DNA of 64,000 nt from CAVTPU01 sp963736695 (GCA_963736695.1 CAVTPU010000001.1:1302001-1366000); one strand, 5' to 3'. Numbered from the stretch's first letter, positions 1 to 9,113 are shown. The notes: generated from the letters alone by a model not told the origin. Numbers and translations: made by a program.

Positions 1-197
1 ACTTCTCCACGCGCGAGCTCGTGATCGGGGTCATAGCCGGTCTGTGTCGGCAGATCGAAGGCGACACTGAGCCCGGTCTGCCCCTTGGCGAGGTTGCGCC
101 GAAACAGTTCGTTGCTCGCCTCAGCCGACGAGTGACCGGCATAGGTGCGCATCAACCAGGGCCGGTCGCGGTGGGGCAGTCTCTCCTCGGCGCACAC
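1..197 (-). CDS. meaA: MeaA-type (ethylmalonyl-CoA) mutase, N-terminus only
   Basis: This is the first 65 codons of a B12-dependent acyl-CoA mutase that leaves the window. The translation contains PWLMRTYAGHSSAEASNELF, then RRNLAKGQTGLSVAFDLPTQ and TGYDPDHELARGE. That is the conserved start of the methylmalonyl-CoA mutase large-subunit fold, closest to the actinobacterial MeaA form that acts in the ethylmalonyl-CoA pathway. I placed the start at a GTG at 195-197 because GGAGG lies about five bases upstream in the gene sense. A 3-hydroxyacyl-CoA dehydrogenase lies upstream on the same strand, and a cobalamin adenosyltransferase that could supply its cofactor is at 3440. The coenzyme-binding domain cannot be seen, so assignment to MeaA rather than another mutase paralogue rests on the N-terminus only. 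Confidence 0.82.
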   Translation of the reverse strand, partial: MCAEERLPHRDRPWLMRTYAGHSSAEASNELFRRNLAKGQTGLSVAFDLPTQTGYDPDHELARGE

Positions 198-263
198 ACC
201 AGCCTCCGTTCCTCGTGCGCGAAGCTTACTGCCCGGTAACCACATGCGGGTCGGTGAACTACG

Positions 264-293
264 TCACCGCACCCACTCGCGCGGGTGCGGTGA
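264..293. repeat. 11-bp hairpin upstream of meaA
   Basis: The arms tcaccgcaccc (264-274) and gggtgcggtga (283-293) are exactly complementary around an 8-base loop. The right arm is part of the terminal repeat of the element at 278-2002. No T-run follows on either strand, so this looks more like a transposase-end structure than an intrinsic terminator. Confidence 0.6.
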
Positions 294-399
294 GGCTCTA
301 GTGACGCTGCACGAAATGTTGACCCGATAATTTCGTCCGTTCTGCCCGAAAGCTGGCCTCACGCTGTGTCCGTTGATCGGGCAGGAGGTGGTGATGGCG

Positions 400-690
400 C
401 GTCGTCCAGAGGCTACGTACGGGACCTGATCCACACGTTCAACGGGCGGGGGTCTGCCGCCGACCTCGGGCCGGGTAGTCCACCGCAGCACCGGACCAAA
501 TAGTTGGTGGTAGCGGGTGAACGTGGCCCGCGAACAGCCAAACACTTCCGCCACCACATCGTCAGGCACGTTGCGCCGCAGCCCGAACAGCACCGCCACG
601 ACTGCCGTGACCAGCGGCCGCACGTGCGGGCGGCCCGCTACGCCCCCTCTACCATCACCAACCGTGATACTCGGACATGTCAATTGAGTT
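400..690 (-). pseudogene. IS5-like transposase N-terminal remnant
   Basis: The minus-strand reading contains VVAVLFGLRRNVPDDVVAEV followed by FGCSRATFTRYHQLFGPVL. This resembles the helix-turn-helix segment at the start of IS5-group DDE transposases. The rest of the frame has low-complexity, non-transposase sequence and no DDE catalytic motifs, so this is a decayed fragment. It lies inside the inverted-repeat segment at 278-2002. The family call is tentative because only about 50 residues are recognisable. Confidence 0.5.
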
Positions 691-790
691 TTAATGACAC
701 TTCCAAGATCCGAAGCCCCGACTGGCTGGAGAATGCCGGGCCAAGGTTTCATGCTAAGTCACTAGTAGTGAATTGTTCTGAGAACGGAGC

Positions 791-1561
791 ATGAAGTTGT
801 CTGATGTGGAGAGTCGTATAGCTGAGGTGGCTAGGACTGGGGCGAGATCGTTGGACCTGTCGTGCATGGGATTGTCGGTGTTGCCGGACTCGATCGGCAA
901 CCTCACCTCCCTTACGGAGCTCCACTTGGGCTACAACGGGTTGTCGGTGTTGCCGGACTCGATCAGCGACCTCACCTCCCTCACGTGGCTCCACGTGGGC
1001 TACAACGGGTTGTCGGTGTTGCCGGACTCGATCGGCAACCTCACCTCCCTCACGGAACTCCATGTGGCGGGCAACGGATTGCCGGTGTTGCCGGACTCGA
1101 TCGGCAACCTCACCTCCCTCACGGAGCTCGACTTGGGCTCCAACGGGTTGTCGGTGTTGCCGGACTCGATCAGCAACCTCACCTCTCTCACGCGGCTCGA
1201 CTTGGGCTACAACCGGTTGTCGGTGTTGCCCGACTCGATCAGCAACCTCACCTCCCTCACGGAACTCCTCTTGCGCTACAACGGGTTGTCGGTGTTGCCG
1301 GACTCGATCGGCAACCTCACCTCCCTCACGTGGCTCGACTTGCGCGGCAACGGGTTTTCGGTGTTGCCGGACTTGATCGGCGACCTCACCTCCCTCACGT
1401 GGCTCGATTTGGGCTACAACGGGTTGTCGGTGTTGCCGGGCTCGATCAGCAACCTCACCTCTCTCACGCGGCTCGACTTGAGTGACAACCCACTAATACC
1501 TGAGCTCGAAGTGGCCGATCGGAAGGGCGTCGACGAAGTGCGTTCTTTCTTGACCCGTTAA
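791..1561 (+). CDS. Leucine-rich repeat protein (nine 23-residue repeats)
   Basis: This 256-residue protein is almost entirely leucine-rich repeats. After a 24-residue N-terminal cap come nine tandem 23-residue units of the form NGLSVLPDSIGNLTSLTELH plus three residues, then a short cap with NPLIPELEVADRKGV. The units belong to the LPxSIxxLxxL class, usually a curved protein-binding scaffold. No signal peptide or membrane segment is visible, so it is probably cytoplasmic. The start ATG has a CGGAG Shine-Dalgarno-like sequence. A strong intrinsic terminator follows at 1610-1645, so it is probably its own transcription unit. It sits inside an IS-like segment, which suggests acquisition. The binding partner is unknown. 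Confidence 0.8.
   Translation: MKLSDVESRIAEVARTGARSLDLSCMGLSVLPDSIGNLTSLTELHLGYNGLSVLPDSISDLTSLTWLHVGYNGLSVLPDSIGNLTSLTELHVAGNGLPVLPDSIGNLTSLTELDLGSNGLSVLPDSISNLTSLTRLDLGYNRLSVLPDSISNLTSLTELLLRYNGLSVLPDSIGNLTSLTWLDLRGNGFSVLPDLIGDLTSLTWLDLGYNGLSVLPGSISNLTSLTRLDLSDNPLIPELEVADRKGVDEVRSFLTR
865..1485 (+). repeat. 69-bp tandem repeat array (nine copies, coding)
   Basis: Nine head-to-tail 69-bp units encode the LRRs. Most units share long exact stretches such as ttgtcggtgttgccggactc, so they are conserved at the DNA level and not only in protein. This points to recent unit duplication and makes the copy number prone to change or mis-assembly. Confidence 0.9.
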
Positions 1562-1609
1562 AGCCGCGGCGGATTCCAGCGATCGTCGCAACACTCGCGG
1601 GTTCGAGGA

Positions 1610-1645
1610 GTCAACACCGGCAGGCCTCTGCCTGCCGGTGTTGAC
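1610..1645 (+). terminator. Intrinsic terminator after the LRR gene
   Basis: A perfect 16-bp stem (gtcaacaccggcaggc with its complement) closes on a 4-base loop, ctct, and is followed by tttt. It lies 49 bases after the LRR stop codon. Confidence 0.85.
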
Positions 1646-1913
1646 TTTTGAGCGGCGCACCCATGACGACGTGCGCGACGGCATCACCAGCCTGTTCGCC
1701 GCGTTCAATATCGCTGACGGCACCGTCATCCATCGAGATCCGCTGTTCGGCACCGGCCGTGGAGTACCGCCACCCACAAGACTCCTGCGGCGGTCCGGGC
1801 GTGGCTGGCAACGCCCCCACATCCACTTCACCCCGACCGGAAGTTCGTGGATCAACCAGGTAGAACGCTGGTTCTCCTACCTGACAACCGATCTACTCCA
1901 ACGTGGCGTCTAA
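1638..1913 (+). pseudogene. IS630-family transposase C-terminal remnant
   Basis: The reading contains LTFERRTHDDVRDGITSLFA and AFNIADGTVIH, then HIHFTPTGSSWINQVERWFS, both strongly typical of the catalytic half of IS630-family transposases. Between them the sequence is shortened and frameshifted: a HKTPAAVRAWLA stretch is readable only in another frame. The N-terminal half is absent. It lies just inside the right inverted repeat of the 278-2002 segment and defines that end as IS630-like. Confidence 0.8.
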
Positions 1914-2016
1914 TAACGTCCAGACCCTGGAACTGGACATTCGCCAGTAGATCCAGTCATGAAACTCAGCGCAGGACACTAGTGCCTCACCGCACTCGCG
2001 TGTAGTGAGCCGGGAG

Positions 2017-2877
2017 TTAGTCGTACGTGTAGAAGCCCTTGCCGGTCTTGCGGCCGAGGTCGCCGGCGGTCGCCATGCGCTGCAACAGTTCGGGCGGGAA
2101 AAACTTCGCGTCGCCGGTGTCGGTGTGGATATTGCGCGCGGCGTGCAACAGCACGTCCACACCGGTCAGGTCAGTCGTGGCGAGCGGGCCCATCGCGTGA
2201 CCGAAACCGAGCTTGCACGCGGTGTCGAGGTCTGCGGGGCTGACCACACCGCTTTCCACCAACGCGACCGCCTCCACCACGAGCGCGGCGATGAGACGAG
2301 TGGTGACGAAACCGGCGATGTCCCGGTTGACCACGATGCAGGTCTTGCCGATCTCCTCGGCGAAGGAACGGGCCGTCGCCAGCGCCTCGTCCGAGGTCTT
2401 GTAGCCGCGAACGAGTTCGCAGAGCTTCATCATCGGCACGGGCGAGAAGAAGTGCGTGCCGACCACCGACTCGGGCCGCTGTGTCACAGCGGCGATCTGG
2501 GTGACCGGAATCGCCGACGTGTTGGTGGCGAGCACCGCGTCAGCGCGGCAGATCTTGTCGAGTTCGCGAAAGACGCCCTGTTTCACATCGAGCCGCTCAA
2601 AGACCGCTTCGACGACGATGTCGGCCTCGCCGGCCGCGTCGAGATCGGTGGTCGTGGTGATCCGGCCGAGGGCCTCGTCTGCAGCCTCGGCTGTGATGGA
2701 GCCTTTGCCGACGAACTTCGTCAACGATGCCCTGACTCCGTCGACGCCGCGCCGCACGGCCGCATCGTCGAGGTCACGCAAAGTCACCTGCCAACCGGCC
2801 TGCGCCGCCACCTGCGCGATGCCCGACCCCATGAGCCCGGCTCCGATGACCGCTACCCGACCCGCCATGCCGACCAC
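2017..2877 (-). CDS. 3-hydroxyacyl-CoA (3-hydroxybutyryl-CoA) dehydrogenase
   Basis: This 286-residue enzyme oxidises or reduces 3-hydroxyacyl-CoA with NAD(P). The N-terminal Rossmann motif is GAGLMGSGIAQVAAQAG, the catalytic histidine region is GTHFFSPVPMMKLCELV, the substrate-domain signature is NRDIAGFVTTRLIAAL, and the C-terminus ends in GKGFYTYD. Length matches the single-domain Hbd/FadB2 family. An internal Met at 2868 is an equally plausible start. It lies upstream of meaA on the same strand, a neighbourhood known from ethylmalonyl-CoA pathway clusters. A role making or using 3-hydroxybutyryl-CoA there is inferred. The IS-like segment begins 15 bases after its stop codon. Confidence 0.9.
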   Translation of the reverse strand: MVGMAGRVAVIGAGLMGSGIAQVAAQAGWQVTLRDLDDAAVRRGVDGVRASLTKFVGKGSITAEAADEALGRITTTTDLDAAGEADIVVEAVFERLDVKQGVFRELDKICRADAVLATNTSAIPVTQIAAVTQRPESVVGTHFFSPVPMMKLCELVRGYKTSDEALATARSFAEEIGKTCIVVNRDIAGFVTTRLIAALVVEAVALVESGVVSPADLDTACKLGFGHAMGPLATTDLTGVDVLLHAARNIHTDTGDAKFFPPELLQRMATAGDLGRKTGKGFYTYD

Positions 2878-2977
2878 TCCGTCCTGTCGCTTCTCCTCGT
2901 TCCTCGCCGAACCCTACCGATTGCCGAAACGATCGTTCAGGCCGCCCGCCCGCGAAGCCAGGTGGCACACTGGCAGG

Positions 2978-3397
2978 ATGCCCCTCGAAGACAGCAACGC
3001 GACGATGCAGGTCATCGCCGCTTTCGTGGTCATCGGGCTGCTCGGCTTCGTGCTTCGATGGACCTTCAGCAGAGACCTGCGCGAGCCGCCGCACGACGCC
3101 ACGCCCCTCGACCTCCCGCCGGACTCCCCCGCCGTGCCCGTCGCCTCCGCGTTGCCCGTCGTCTCCGCGTCGCCGGCATCCGTCGGCACTGCGGAGACGG
3201 CCGTGGGCGACGACAATTTCGGCCTGCTCGCCACCGTCACCATGGTCTCGACCGCCGACGAGGCACGCCGGCTGCGGACGCGTCTCACTGATGCCGGCAT
3301 TCGCGCGACGACCGCCGTCGACACCGATGGTCGACACCGGGTGCTCGTCTTCGCCACCGACACGCACCGCGCCCAGCGAGTCATCCTCTCCGCCTAA
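2978..3397 (+). CDS. Small membrane-anchored protein with DUF2007-like C-terminus
   Basis: This 139-residue protein has one N-terminal membrane segment (VIAAFVVIGLLGFVLRW), a proline/alanine-rich spacer, and a C-terminal domain of about 60 residues. The domain begins FGLLATVTMVSTADEARRLR and resembles the DUF2007 "signal transducing" fold often found in small soluble proteins. It is divergent from the dehydrogenase and is followed 43 bases later by the cobalamin adenosyltransferase, so the two may be co-transcribed. No function is known. Confidence 0.7.
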   Translation: MPLEDSNATMQVIAAFVVIGLLGFVLRWTFSRDLREPPHDATPLDLPPDSPAVPVASALPVVSASPASVGTAETAVGDDNFGLLATVTMVSTADEARRLRTRLTDAGIRATTAVDTDGRHRVLVFATDTHRAQRVILSA

Positions 3398-3439
3398 CGA
3401 GGGCATCCACCTCGCTGGCGAGCCGCTAGGCTGCTGCTC

Positions 3440-4006
3440 ATGGCTGTGCATCTGACCAGGATCTATACCAAGACCGGGGACGCCGGCACGACCGCCCTCG
3501 GCGACGGCTCACGCATCGGCAAGACCGAGGTGCGCATCGAGGCCTACGCCGACGTTGATGAGACCAATGCCGCCATCGGCGTCGCCATGGCACTCGGCGG
3601 CCTCTCCGAGGAGATTGTGGCCGTGCTGCGGTCGATTCAAAACGACCTCTTCGACGTCGGGTCCGATCTGTGCCTTCCGGTCGCCGACAGTCCCCGCCGC
3701 ACCCCGTTGCGCATCACCGAGGACTACATCGGGCGGTTGGAGTCGTGGTGCGACGACTTCAACGCGCGCCTCGCCGACCTCACCTCGTTTGTGCTGCCGG
3801 GCGGCACGCCGGGGGCGGCGCTGCTGCACGTGGCGCGGGCCACCGCGCGGCGGGCCGAGCGGCGCGTGTGGGCGTTGGTCGACGTCGAGCCGCAGCGCAC
3901 GAACCCGCTGACGGCGAAATATCTCAATCGCCTCTCGGACCTGCTCTTCATCTTGTCGCGGATGGCGAACCCGGACGGCGACGTGTTGTGGGCGCCCGGC
4001 GGCTGA
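3440..4006 (+). CDS. Cob(I)yrinic acid a,c-diamide adenosyltransferase, PduO type
   Basis: This enzyme transfers the adenosyl group of ATP to cob(I)alamin, forming coenzyme B12. The 188-residue protein starts with the family signature LTRIYTKTGDAGTTALGDGS, which binds ATP. It continues with a helical bundle that includes NDLFDVGSDLC, FVLPGGTPGAALLHVARATA and NPLTAKYLNRLSDLLFILSR. Length and motifs fit the PduO/MMAB family throughout. The nearby MeaA-type mutase needs adenosylcobalamin, so local cofactor supply is a reasonable inference. It ends 18 bases from the convergent DUF2550 gene. Confidence 0.95.
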   Translation: MAVHLTRIYTKTGDAGTTALGDGSRIGKTEVRIEAYADVDETNAAIGVAMALGGLSEEIVAVLRSIQNDLFDVGSDLCLPVADSPRRTPLRITEDYIGRLESWCDDFNARLADLTSFVLPGGTPGAALLHVARATARRAERRVWALVDVEPQRTNPLTAKYLNRLSDLLFILSRMANPDGDVLWAPGG

Positions 4007-4023
4007 CCACGACCGCCGAGGCG

Positions 4024-4452
4024 TCAGGAGGTGCGAATCGAGCCGGGGGGCGCTGATTCCAGCCACGAGAGCAGCCCGGCGAGGGCCGACTCGGCGACGG
4101 CGAGCTCGACCGTCATGCCGCCGCCCCGGCACCGCAGCACCACCCACCCGTCGGGCATGGCGAGGCGTTCCGCCCCTTCGGGGGCGCGCCTGCCCTCAAC
4201 CACGAGGCCAAGCCGGCTGAGCACGCGTCGGGGGCGGGTGGCGAAGCTGAAGACCCGATACCACCGCAGTTCGTCGCCGATGAATCGGCCGATTCCGGGT
4301 GCCCAACCCCGCTCGGGAACGAGGGTTGTGAGCCGCAGGTTCATCTCAATGGTGCCGCCGCCCCGCGAGATGATCTCCCTGCGAACGAAGATCATAAGAA
4401 GCACGACGAGCACACCGAAGGCTCCGATGCCGATGGCTTCGAAGACCCTCAT
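4024..4452 (-). CDS. DUF2550 family membrane protein
   Basis: This 142-residue protein has one N-terminal membrane helix (AIGIGAFGVLVVLLMIFVRR) and a soluble domain with ELRWYRVFSFATRPRRVLSR. It matches the DUF2550 proteins that lie directly after atpC in many actinobacteria. I start it at the ATG at 4450-4452 because upstream codons give only a proline run overlapping the atpC end. It lies 10 bases after atpC and is likely the last gene of the ATP synthase operon. Its role is unknown. Confidence 0.8.
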   Translation of the reverse strand: MRVFEAIGIGAFGVLVVLLMIFVRREIISRGGGTIEMNLRLTTLVPERGWAPGIGRFIGDELRWYRVFSFATRPRRVLSRLGLVVEGRRAPEGAERLAMPDGWVVLRCRGGGMTVELAVAESALAGLLSWLESAPPGSIRTS

Positions 4453-4462
4453 CGCGGCGGAT

Positions 4463-4801
4463 CTAGTGCGACGCGGCGTCGGCGGTGGCGGTGGCGGTGG
4501 CGCCGTGGGCACGCGCGGCCGATGGGTCTGGCCCCTGCGCCGCCGTGGCTCCCTCGGCGAGGATCGTGACGCCGGTGCCGGTCACCGAGATGAAGCCGCC
4601 GGCGATGTCGAAGGCGATCTCCTCACCGCCACCGAGAACCGCCCGCACCCGACTGGGGTCGACGAGCTGCCCGAGCGTCGGCGAGTGGCCGGCGAGCACT
4701 CCGATTTCACCCTCGGTCGTGCGGGCCACCAGCATCTCGGCTTCGCCGGACCAGACCTTCGCCTCGACCGACACGAGTTCGACGTGGAATTGCTTGGCCA
4801 C
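4463..4801 (-). CDS. atpC: ATP synthase F1 epsilon subunit
   Basis: This central-stalk subunit couples rotor to F1 and can inhibit ATP hydrolysis. The 112 residues open with MAKQFHVELVSVEAKVWSGE, followed by the beta-sandwich signature GEIGVLAGHSPTLGQL. The C-terminal helical region is short and alanine/threonine-rich, as in other actinobacterial epsilon subunits. Unlike most of its operon neighbours it reads without any frameshift. Confidence 0.95.
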   Translation of the reverse strand: MAKQFHVELVSVEAKVWSGEAEMLVARTTEGEIGVLAGHSPTLGQLVDPSRVRAVLGGGEEIAFDIAGGFISVTGTGVTILAEGATAAQGPDPSAARAHGATATATADAASH

Positions 4802-4927
4802 TGTGGATCTCCTCCGGCAAGCGGCGCCTCAGCGGACACCGCGGGACTGTGCTGATTTTACGCGTACGGGCGAGGGCCCGCCGTGGTCACCGCCGGCACG
4901 CGGCACGACCGGCTGACGCCCTCGCCC

Positions 4928-6369
4928 TCACCCGTTATGCGCTCTTCGCGAGCTTCGCCGCGTTGCGCTCCAGGTCGTCGAGCCCGCCACACATGAAGAA
5001 GGCCTGCTCGGGATAGGTGTCGTACTCCCCCTCGCTGATCTTCTTGAAGGCCTCGACGGTGTCCTTGACCGGCACGAAAGAACCCTCGATGCCGGTGAAG
5101 ACCGTTGCGGCGTATGTGTTCTGGGACAGGAACCGCTCGATGCGCCGCGCCCGGCCCACCGCGATCTTGTCCTCCTCGGAGAGCTCGTCCATGCCGAGGA
5201 TGGCGATGATGTCCTGCAGGTCCTTGTAGCGCTGCAGGATCCGCTTGACCTCGCCTGCGACGGCGTAGTGCTCGGCGCCCACGTACTCCGGCGCGAGAAT
5301 GCGCGACGACGACGCGAGCGGGTCCACCGCGGGTAGATGCCCTTGTCCGAGATCGACCGCTCCAGGTTGGTGGTCGCGTCGAGGTGGGCGAAGGTGGTGT
5401 GCGGCGCGGGGTCGGTGTAGTCGTCGGCCGGCACGTAGATCGCCTGCATCGAGGTGATCGCGCGACCACGCACCGAGGTGATCCGCTCCTGCAGCTCACC
5501 CATCTCGTCGGCGAGGGTGGGCTGGTAACCCACCGCGGACGGCATCCGGCCGAGCAGCGTGGAAACCTCGGAACCGGCCTGGGTGAAGCGGAAGATGTTG
5601 TCGATGAAGAGCAGCACCTCCTGCTTCTGCACGTCGCGGAAGTACTCGGCCATGGTCAGCGCCGAGAGCGCGACCCGCAACCGGGTGCCCGGCGGCTCGT
5701 CCATCTGGCCGAACACGAGCGCGGTCTGCGGAAGCACGTTGGACTCGCCCATCTCCAGGATGAGGTCGTTGCCCTCGCGGGTGCGCTCGCCGACGCCGGC
5801 GAAGACCGAGGTGCCACCGAAGTTGCGGGCCACTCGGATGATCATCTCCTGGATGAGCACCGTCTTGCCCACGCCGGCGCCGCCGAACAGGCCGATCTTG
5901 CCACCCTTGACGTACGGGGCGAGCAGGTCGAGCACCTTGATGCCGGTCTCCAGCATCTCGGTCTTCGGCTCCAGGTCGGCGAAGGCCGGGGCCTTGCGGT
6001 GGATCTCCCACCGGTCCTTGACCTCGAGCTTCTCGCCCGGCTTGAGGTTGAGACAGTCGCCGATGGCGTTGAAGACGTGGCCCTTGGTGATGTCACCGAC
6101 CGGCACCGAGATCGCCGATCCGGTGTCGGTGACCTCGCGCCGCGCACGAGGCCGTCGGTGGGCTGCATCGAGATCGCCCGCACCATGTTGTCACCGAGGT
6201 GCTGGGCCACCTCCAGGGTGAGCGTCTTGGCGCCCTCGGCGAGCGTCACGTCGACGTGCAGCGCGTTGAAGATCTCCGGCATGGCGTCGCGCGGGAACTC
6301 GGCGTCGACGACCGGGCCGATGACCCGGACCACGCGGCCGGTACCGATCTTGGTGTCCACAGTAGTCAT
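4928..6369 (-). CDS. atpD: ATP synthase F1 beta subunit (two apparent frameshifts)
   Basis: This is the catalytic subunit of F1. The three reading-frame pieces together give a complete beta subunit: GTGRVVRVIGPVVDAEFP near the start, the P-loop GGAGVGKTVLIQE, the Walker B region VLLFIDNIFRFTQAGSE, and a C-terminus ending in AAKLAKSA. Two single-base losses break it, one near 6131-6147 and one in a G run at 5331-5333 (complement of TACCCC). The ATG at 6367-6369 overlaps the atpG stop as TGATG. The gene is essential and motifs are intact on both sides of each break, so sequencing error is far more likely than true inactivation. Confidence 0.9.
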
Positions 6370-7311
6370 CACACTTCACTTCCCGCCGCGGCGAGCGCGT
6401 TCGCGCCGCCGACGATCTCACTGATTTCCTGGGTGATCGCGGCCTGACGGGCGCGTGTTCATTTCGCGCGTTAGGCTCTTGATCATCTCTTCCGCGTTGT
6501 CGGTCGCGCTCTTCATCGCCCGCCGCCGAGCCGCCGACTCGCTCGCCGCCGCGTCGATCAACGCCGCGTAGATGCGGGTGTTGATGTACTTCGGCAGCAG
6601 CGCGTCGAGCAGCATCTCCGGGTCCGGCTCGAACTCGTAGGCCGGCAGGGGGCCGACCACGTCCGCCGGCTTCTCCTCGACCTGCATCGGCGCGAGGAAG
6701 TTCGCCACCGGGTTCTGGGTCATCAGCGACCGGAACTGGGTGTGCACGATGTGCAGCTCGTCGACACCGAGCACCCCGTCGTCCCGCCGGGAGCACCGAC
6801 CCCGTCGACGTCGTCGGCGCCGGCCCGGAACGCCCGGATCAGCGTGTCCCCGATCTCCATGGCGTCGTCGAAGGTCGGCTGCTCCGAGAAGCCGGTCCAG
6901 CTCGCCGTCGATGGTCCGGTTGCGGAACCGGTAGTAGGTGACGCCCTTGCGACCGACCACGTAGAGGGCGACCTGCTTGCCCTCGTCGCGCAGCCGCGAG
7001 ATCAGCTGCTCGGCGGTGCGGATGGCGTTGGCGTTGTAACCACCGCAGAGTCCCCGGTCGCTCGTCACGACCAGCACCCCGGCCCGACGCACGACCGGAC
7101 GCGCGCTGCAGCAGCGGGTGGTTGATCGCGGCGTTGCTCGCCAGCGCGGTGAGCACCCGGTGATCGCGGAGGCGTACGGCAGCGACGCCGCCACCCGCTC
7201 CTGCGCCTTGGCGATGCGGCTCGTCGCGACGAGCTCCATCGCCTTGGTGATCTTCTTCGTCGAGCGGGTCGACCGGATCCGCCGCCGCAGGACTCGTACC
7301 GAACCAGCCAT
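6369..7311 (-). CDS. atpG: ATP synthase F1 gamma subunit (several apparent frameshifts)
   Basis: This rotor shaft subunit begins MAGSVRVLRRRIRSTRSTKK and contains VLVVTSDRGLCGGYNANAIR and LHIVHTQFRSLMTQ, all typical of gamma. Correct reading needs frame changes near 7160, 7090, 6890 and 6790. Another is near 6462, where an extra C converts the normal tail NARQAAITQEISEIVGGANA into a premature stop. With these fixed the gene ends at 6369-6371, overlapping the atpD ATG. The density of indels is the highest in the window together with atpA. Confidence 0.85.
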
Positions 7312-7314
7312 CGC

Positions 7315-8969
7315 CTACTTCTTCTTCGGCGGGGTCTGCGACGACCCGGGTGACCTTCTCCTGCGTCTCCACGCCCTCGCCGAGCGCTTCCGCCTCGGCC
7401 TCGTGCAGATGCAACGCTCGCCGTCCTTGCCGAGGAAGATCTGCTTGAAGTGCGACGATCGCCTCGTCGAGGGTGGCGACGATGTCGTCGCTCCACTCGT
7501 TGGCGGCGATCGCGGCGAGCACTCCGGCGTGCGAGTGCCGCAGGTACTGCAGGAACTCGGTCTCGAACCGGCTGACGTCACCGACCGGGATGTCGTCGAG
7601 CTTGCCCTCGGTGCCGGCCCAGACCGAGACGACCTGCTCCTCCACCGGGTACGGCGTGTAGTTGGGCTGCTTGAGCAGCTCGACCAGGCGGGCGCCGCGC
7701 TCCAGCTGGGCGCGTGAGGCCTTGTCCAGGTCGGAGGCGAAGGCGGCGAACGCCTCCAGCTCGCGGTACTGGGCGAGGTCCAGCCGCAGCCGGCCGGCGA
7801 CCTTCTTCATCGGCTTGACCTGCGCGGCGCCACCGACCCGGGAGACCGACGTGCCGACGTTGATCGCCGGCCGCACGCCCTGGTTGAACAGGTCCGTGCT
7901 CCAGGAAGATCTGTCCGTCGGTGATCGAGATGACGTTGGTCGGGATGAAGGCCGAGATGTCGCCGCCCTTCGTCTCGATGATCGGCAGGCCGGTCATCGA
8001 GCCGCCGCCCAGCTCCTCGGAGAGCTTCGCGCAGCGCTCGAGCAGCCGCGAGTGCAGGTAGAAGACGTCACCCGGGTAGGCCTCGCGGCCCGGCGGGCGG
8101 CGCAGCAGCAGCGAGACGGCGCGGTAGGCCTCGGCCTGCTTGCTCAGGTCGTCGAAGACGATCAGCACGTGCTTGCCGTTGTACATCCAGTGCTGGCCGA
8201 TGGCCGACCCGGCGTACGGGGCGAGGTACTTGAAGCCGGCCGGGTCGGAGGCGGGCGAGGCGACGATGGTGGTGTACTCCATCGCGCCGCGCTCCTCCAG
8301 CGTGCCCTTGCACCGAGGCGATGGTGGAGGCCTTCTGGCCGATCGCCACGTAGATGCAGCGCACCTGCTTGGTCGGGTCACCGCTGGCCCAGTTGGCCCG
8401 CTGGTTGAGGATCGTGTCGATCGCGACCGTGGTCTTGCCGGTCTTGCGGTCACCGATGATCAGCTGGCGCTGACCCCGGCCGATCGCGGTCATCGCGTCG
8501 ATCGCCTTGATGCCGGTCTGCAGCGGCTTCCTTCACCGGCTGGCGCGCCATGACGTTGGGCGCCTGCAGCTCCAGCTCGCGGAAGCCCTCGTTCTCGATC
8601 TCGCCGAGGCCGTCGATCGGCTGCGCCCAGCGGGTTCACCACCCGACCGAGGAACTTGTCGCCGACCGGCACCGAGAGCACCCGGCCGGTCCGCTTGACC
8701 TGCTGGCCTTCCTCGATGCCGCGGAAGTCGCCCAGGACGACGACACCGATCTCGCGGACGTCGAGGTTCAGCGCCACACCGAGCGTGCCGTCGGCGAACT
8801 CCAGCAGCTCGTTCGCCATCGTCGAGGGCAGTCCCTCGACGTGCGCGATGCCGTCGCCCGCGTCGGCGACGACACCGATCTCCTCGCGGGAGACCTCCGG
8901 CGTGTACGACGAGACGTAGCGCTCCAGCGCGCCGCGGATCTCCTCCGATGAGATGGTCAGCTCGGCCAT
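7315..8969 (-). CDS. atpA: ATP synthase F1 alpha subunit (multiple apparent frameshifts)
   Basis: This non-catalytic nucleotide-binding F1 subunit is recognisable from MAELTISSEEIRGALERYVS at the start, through the P-loop segment IGDRKTGKTTVAIDTILNQR and GGDISAFIPTNVISITDGQI, to the tail QTPPKKK with a TAG at 7315-7317. The frame changes near 8631, 8527, 8313, 7902, and at least twice between 7430 and 7335. Each break is one base, for example an extra A in GAAG where GAG is expected near 8527. The assembled parts cover the whole family length with no missing domain, so I treat it as one functional gene with consensus errors. Confidence 0.87.
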
Positions 8970-9087
8970 CCTCTTCTTCCTTATGGTCTCGGCGGGTCCA
9001 CATGCTGCGCTGGACGCCTAGGTGGTTCGTGCGGTCAGTGTGTGTCTCGTTGTCGCGCCGATGCCCGCGTCGCCGCTGGCCCCGACA

Positions 9088-9113
9088 CCCGTCTTCAGTG
9101 CCCGTCTTCAGTG
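9088..9113. repeat. Tandem 13-bp duplication at the atpH stop
   Basis: cccgtcttcagtg occurs twice head to tail (9088-9100 and 9101-9113). The second copy contains the atpH stop codon, so loss or gain of a copy would leave the stop intact. Confidence 0.9.

Larger units (their letters stand above)
278..2002. mobile_element. Inverted-repeat-bounded segment carrying an LRR gene and transposase remnants
   Basis: The ends are imperfect inverted repeats of 26 bp, 278-303 and 1977-2002, matching at 23 of 26 positions around the core gtgcggtgaggc. Inside are a decayed IS5-like transposase start (minus strand), a complete LRR gene with its own terminator (plus strand) and an IS630-like transposase tail at the right end. 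The segment lies between the dehydrogenase and meaA genes, which would otherwise be about 120 bp apart on the same strand. No convincing target-site duplication is visible. It could be one decayed IS630-type element that trapped cargo, or several overlapping insertions. Confidence 0.6.

Noticed and set aside
865..1485. Regular repeats resembling a CRISPR array
   Set aside because: The 69-bp units are contiguous, have no unique spacers, and stay in frame as leucine-rich repeats.
4928..8969. Programmed frameshifting in ATP synthase genes
   Set aside because: There are many breaks of both signs, without a conserved slippery sequence or downstream structure. Consensus errors explain them better.
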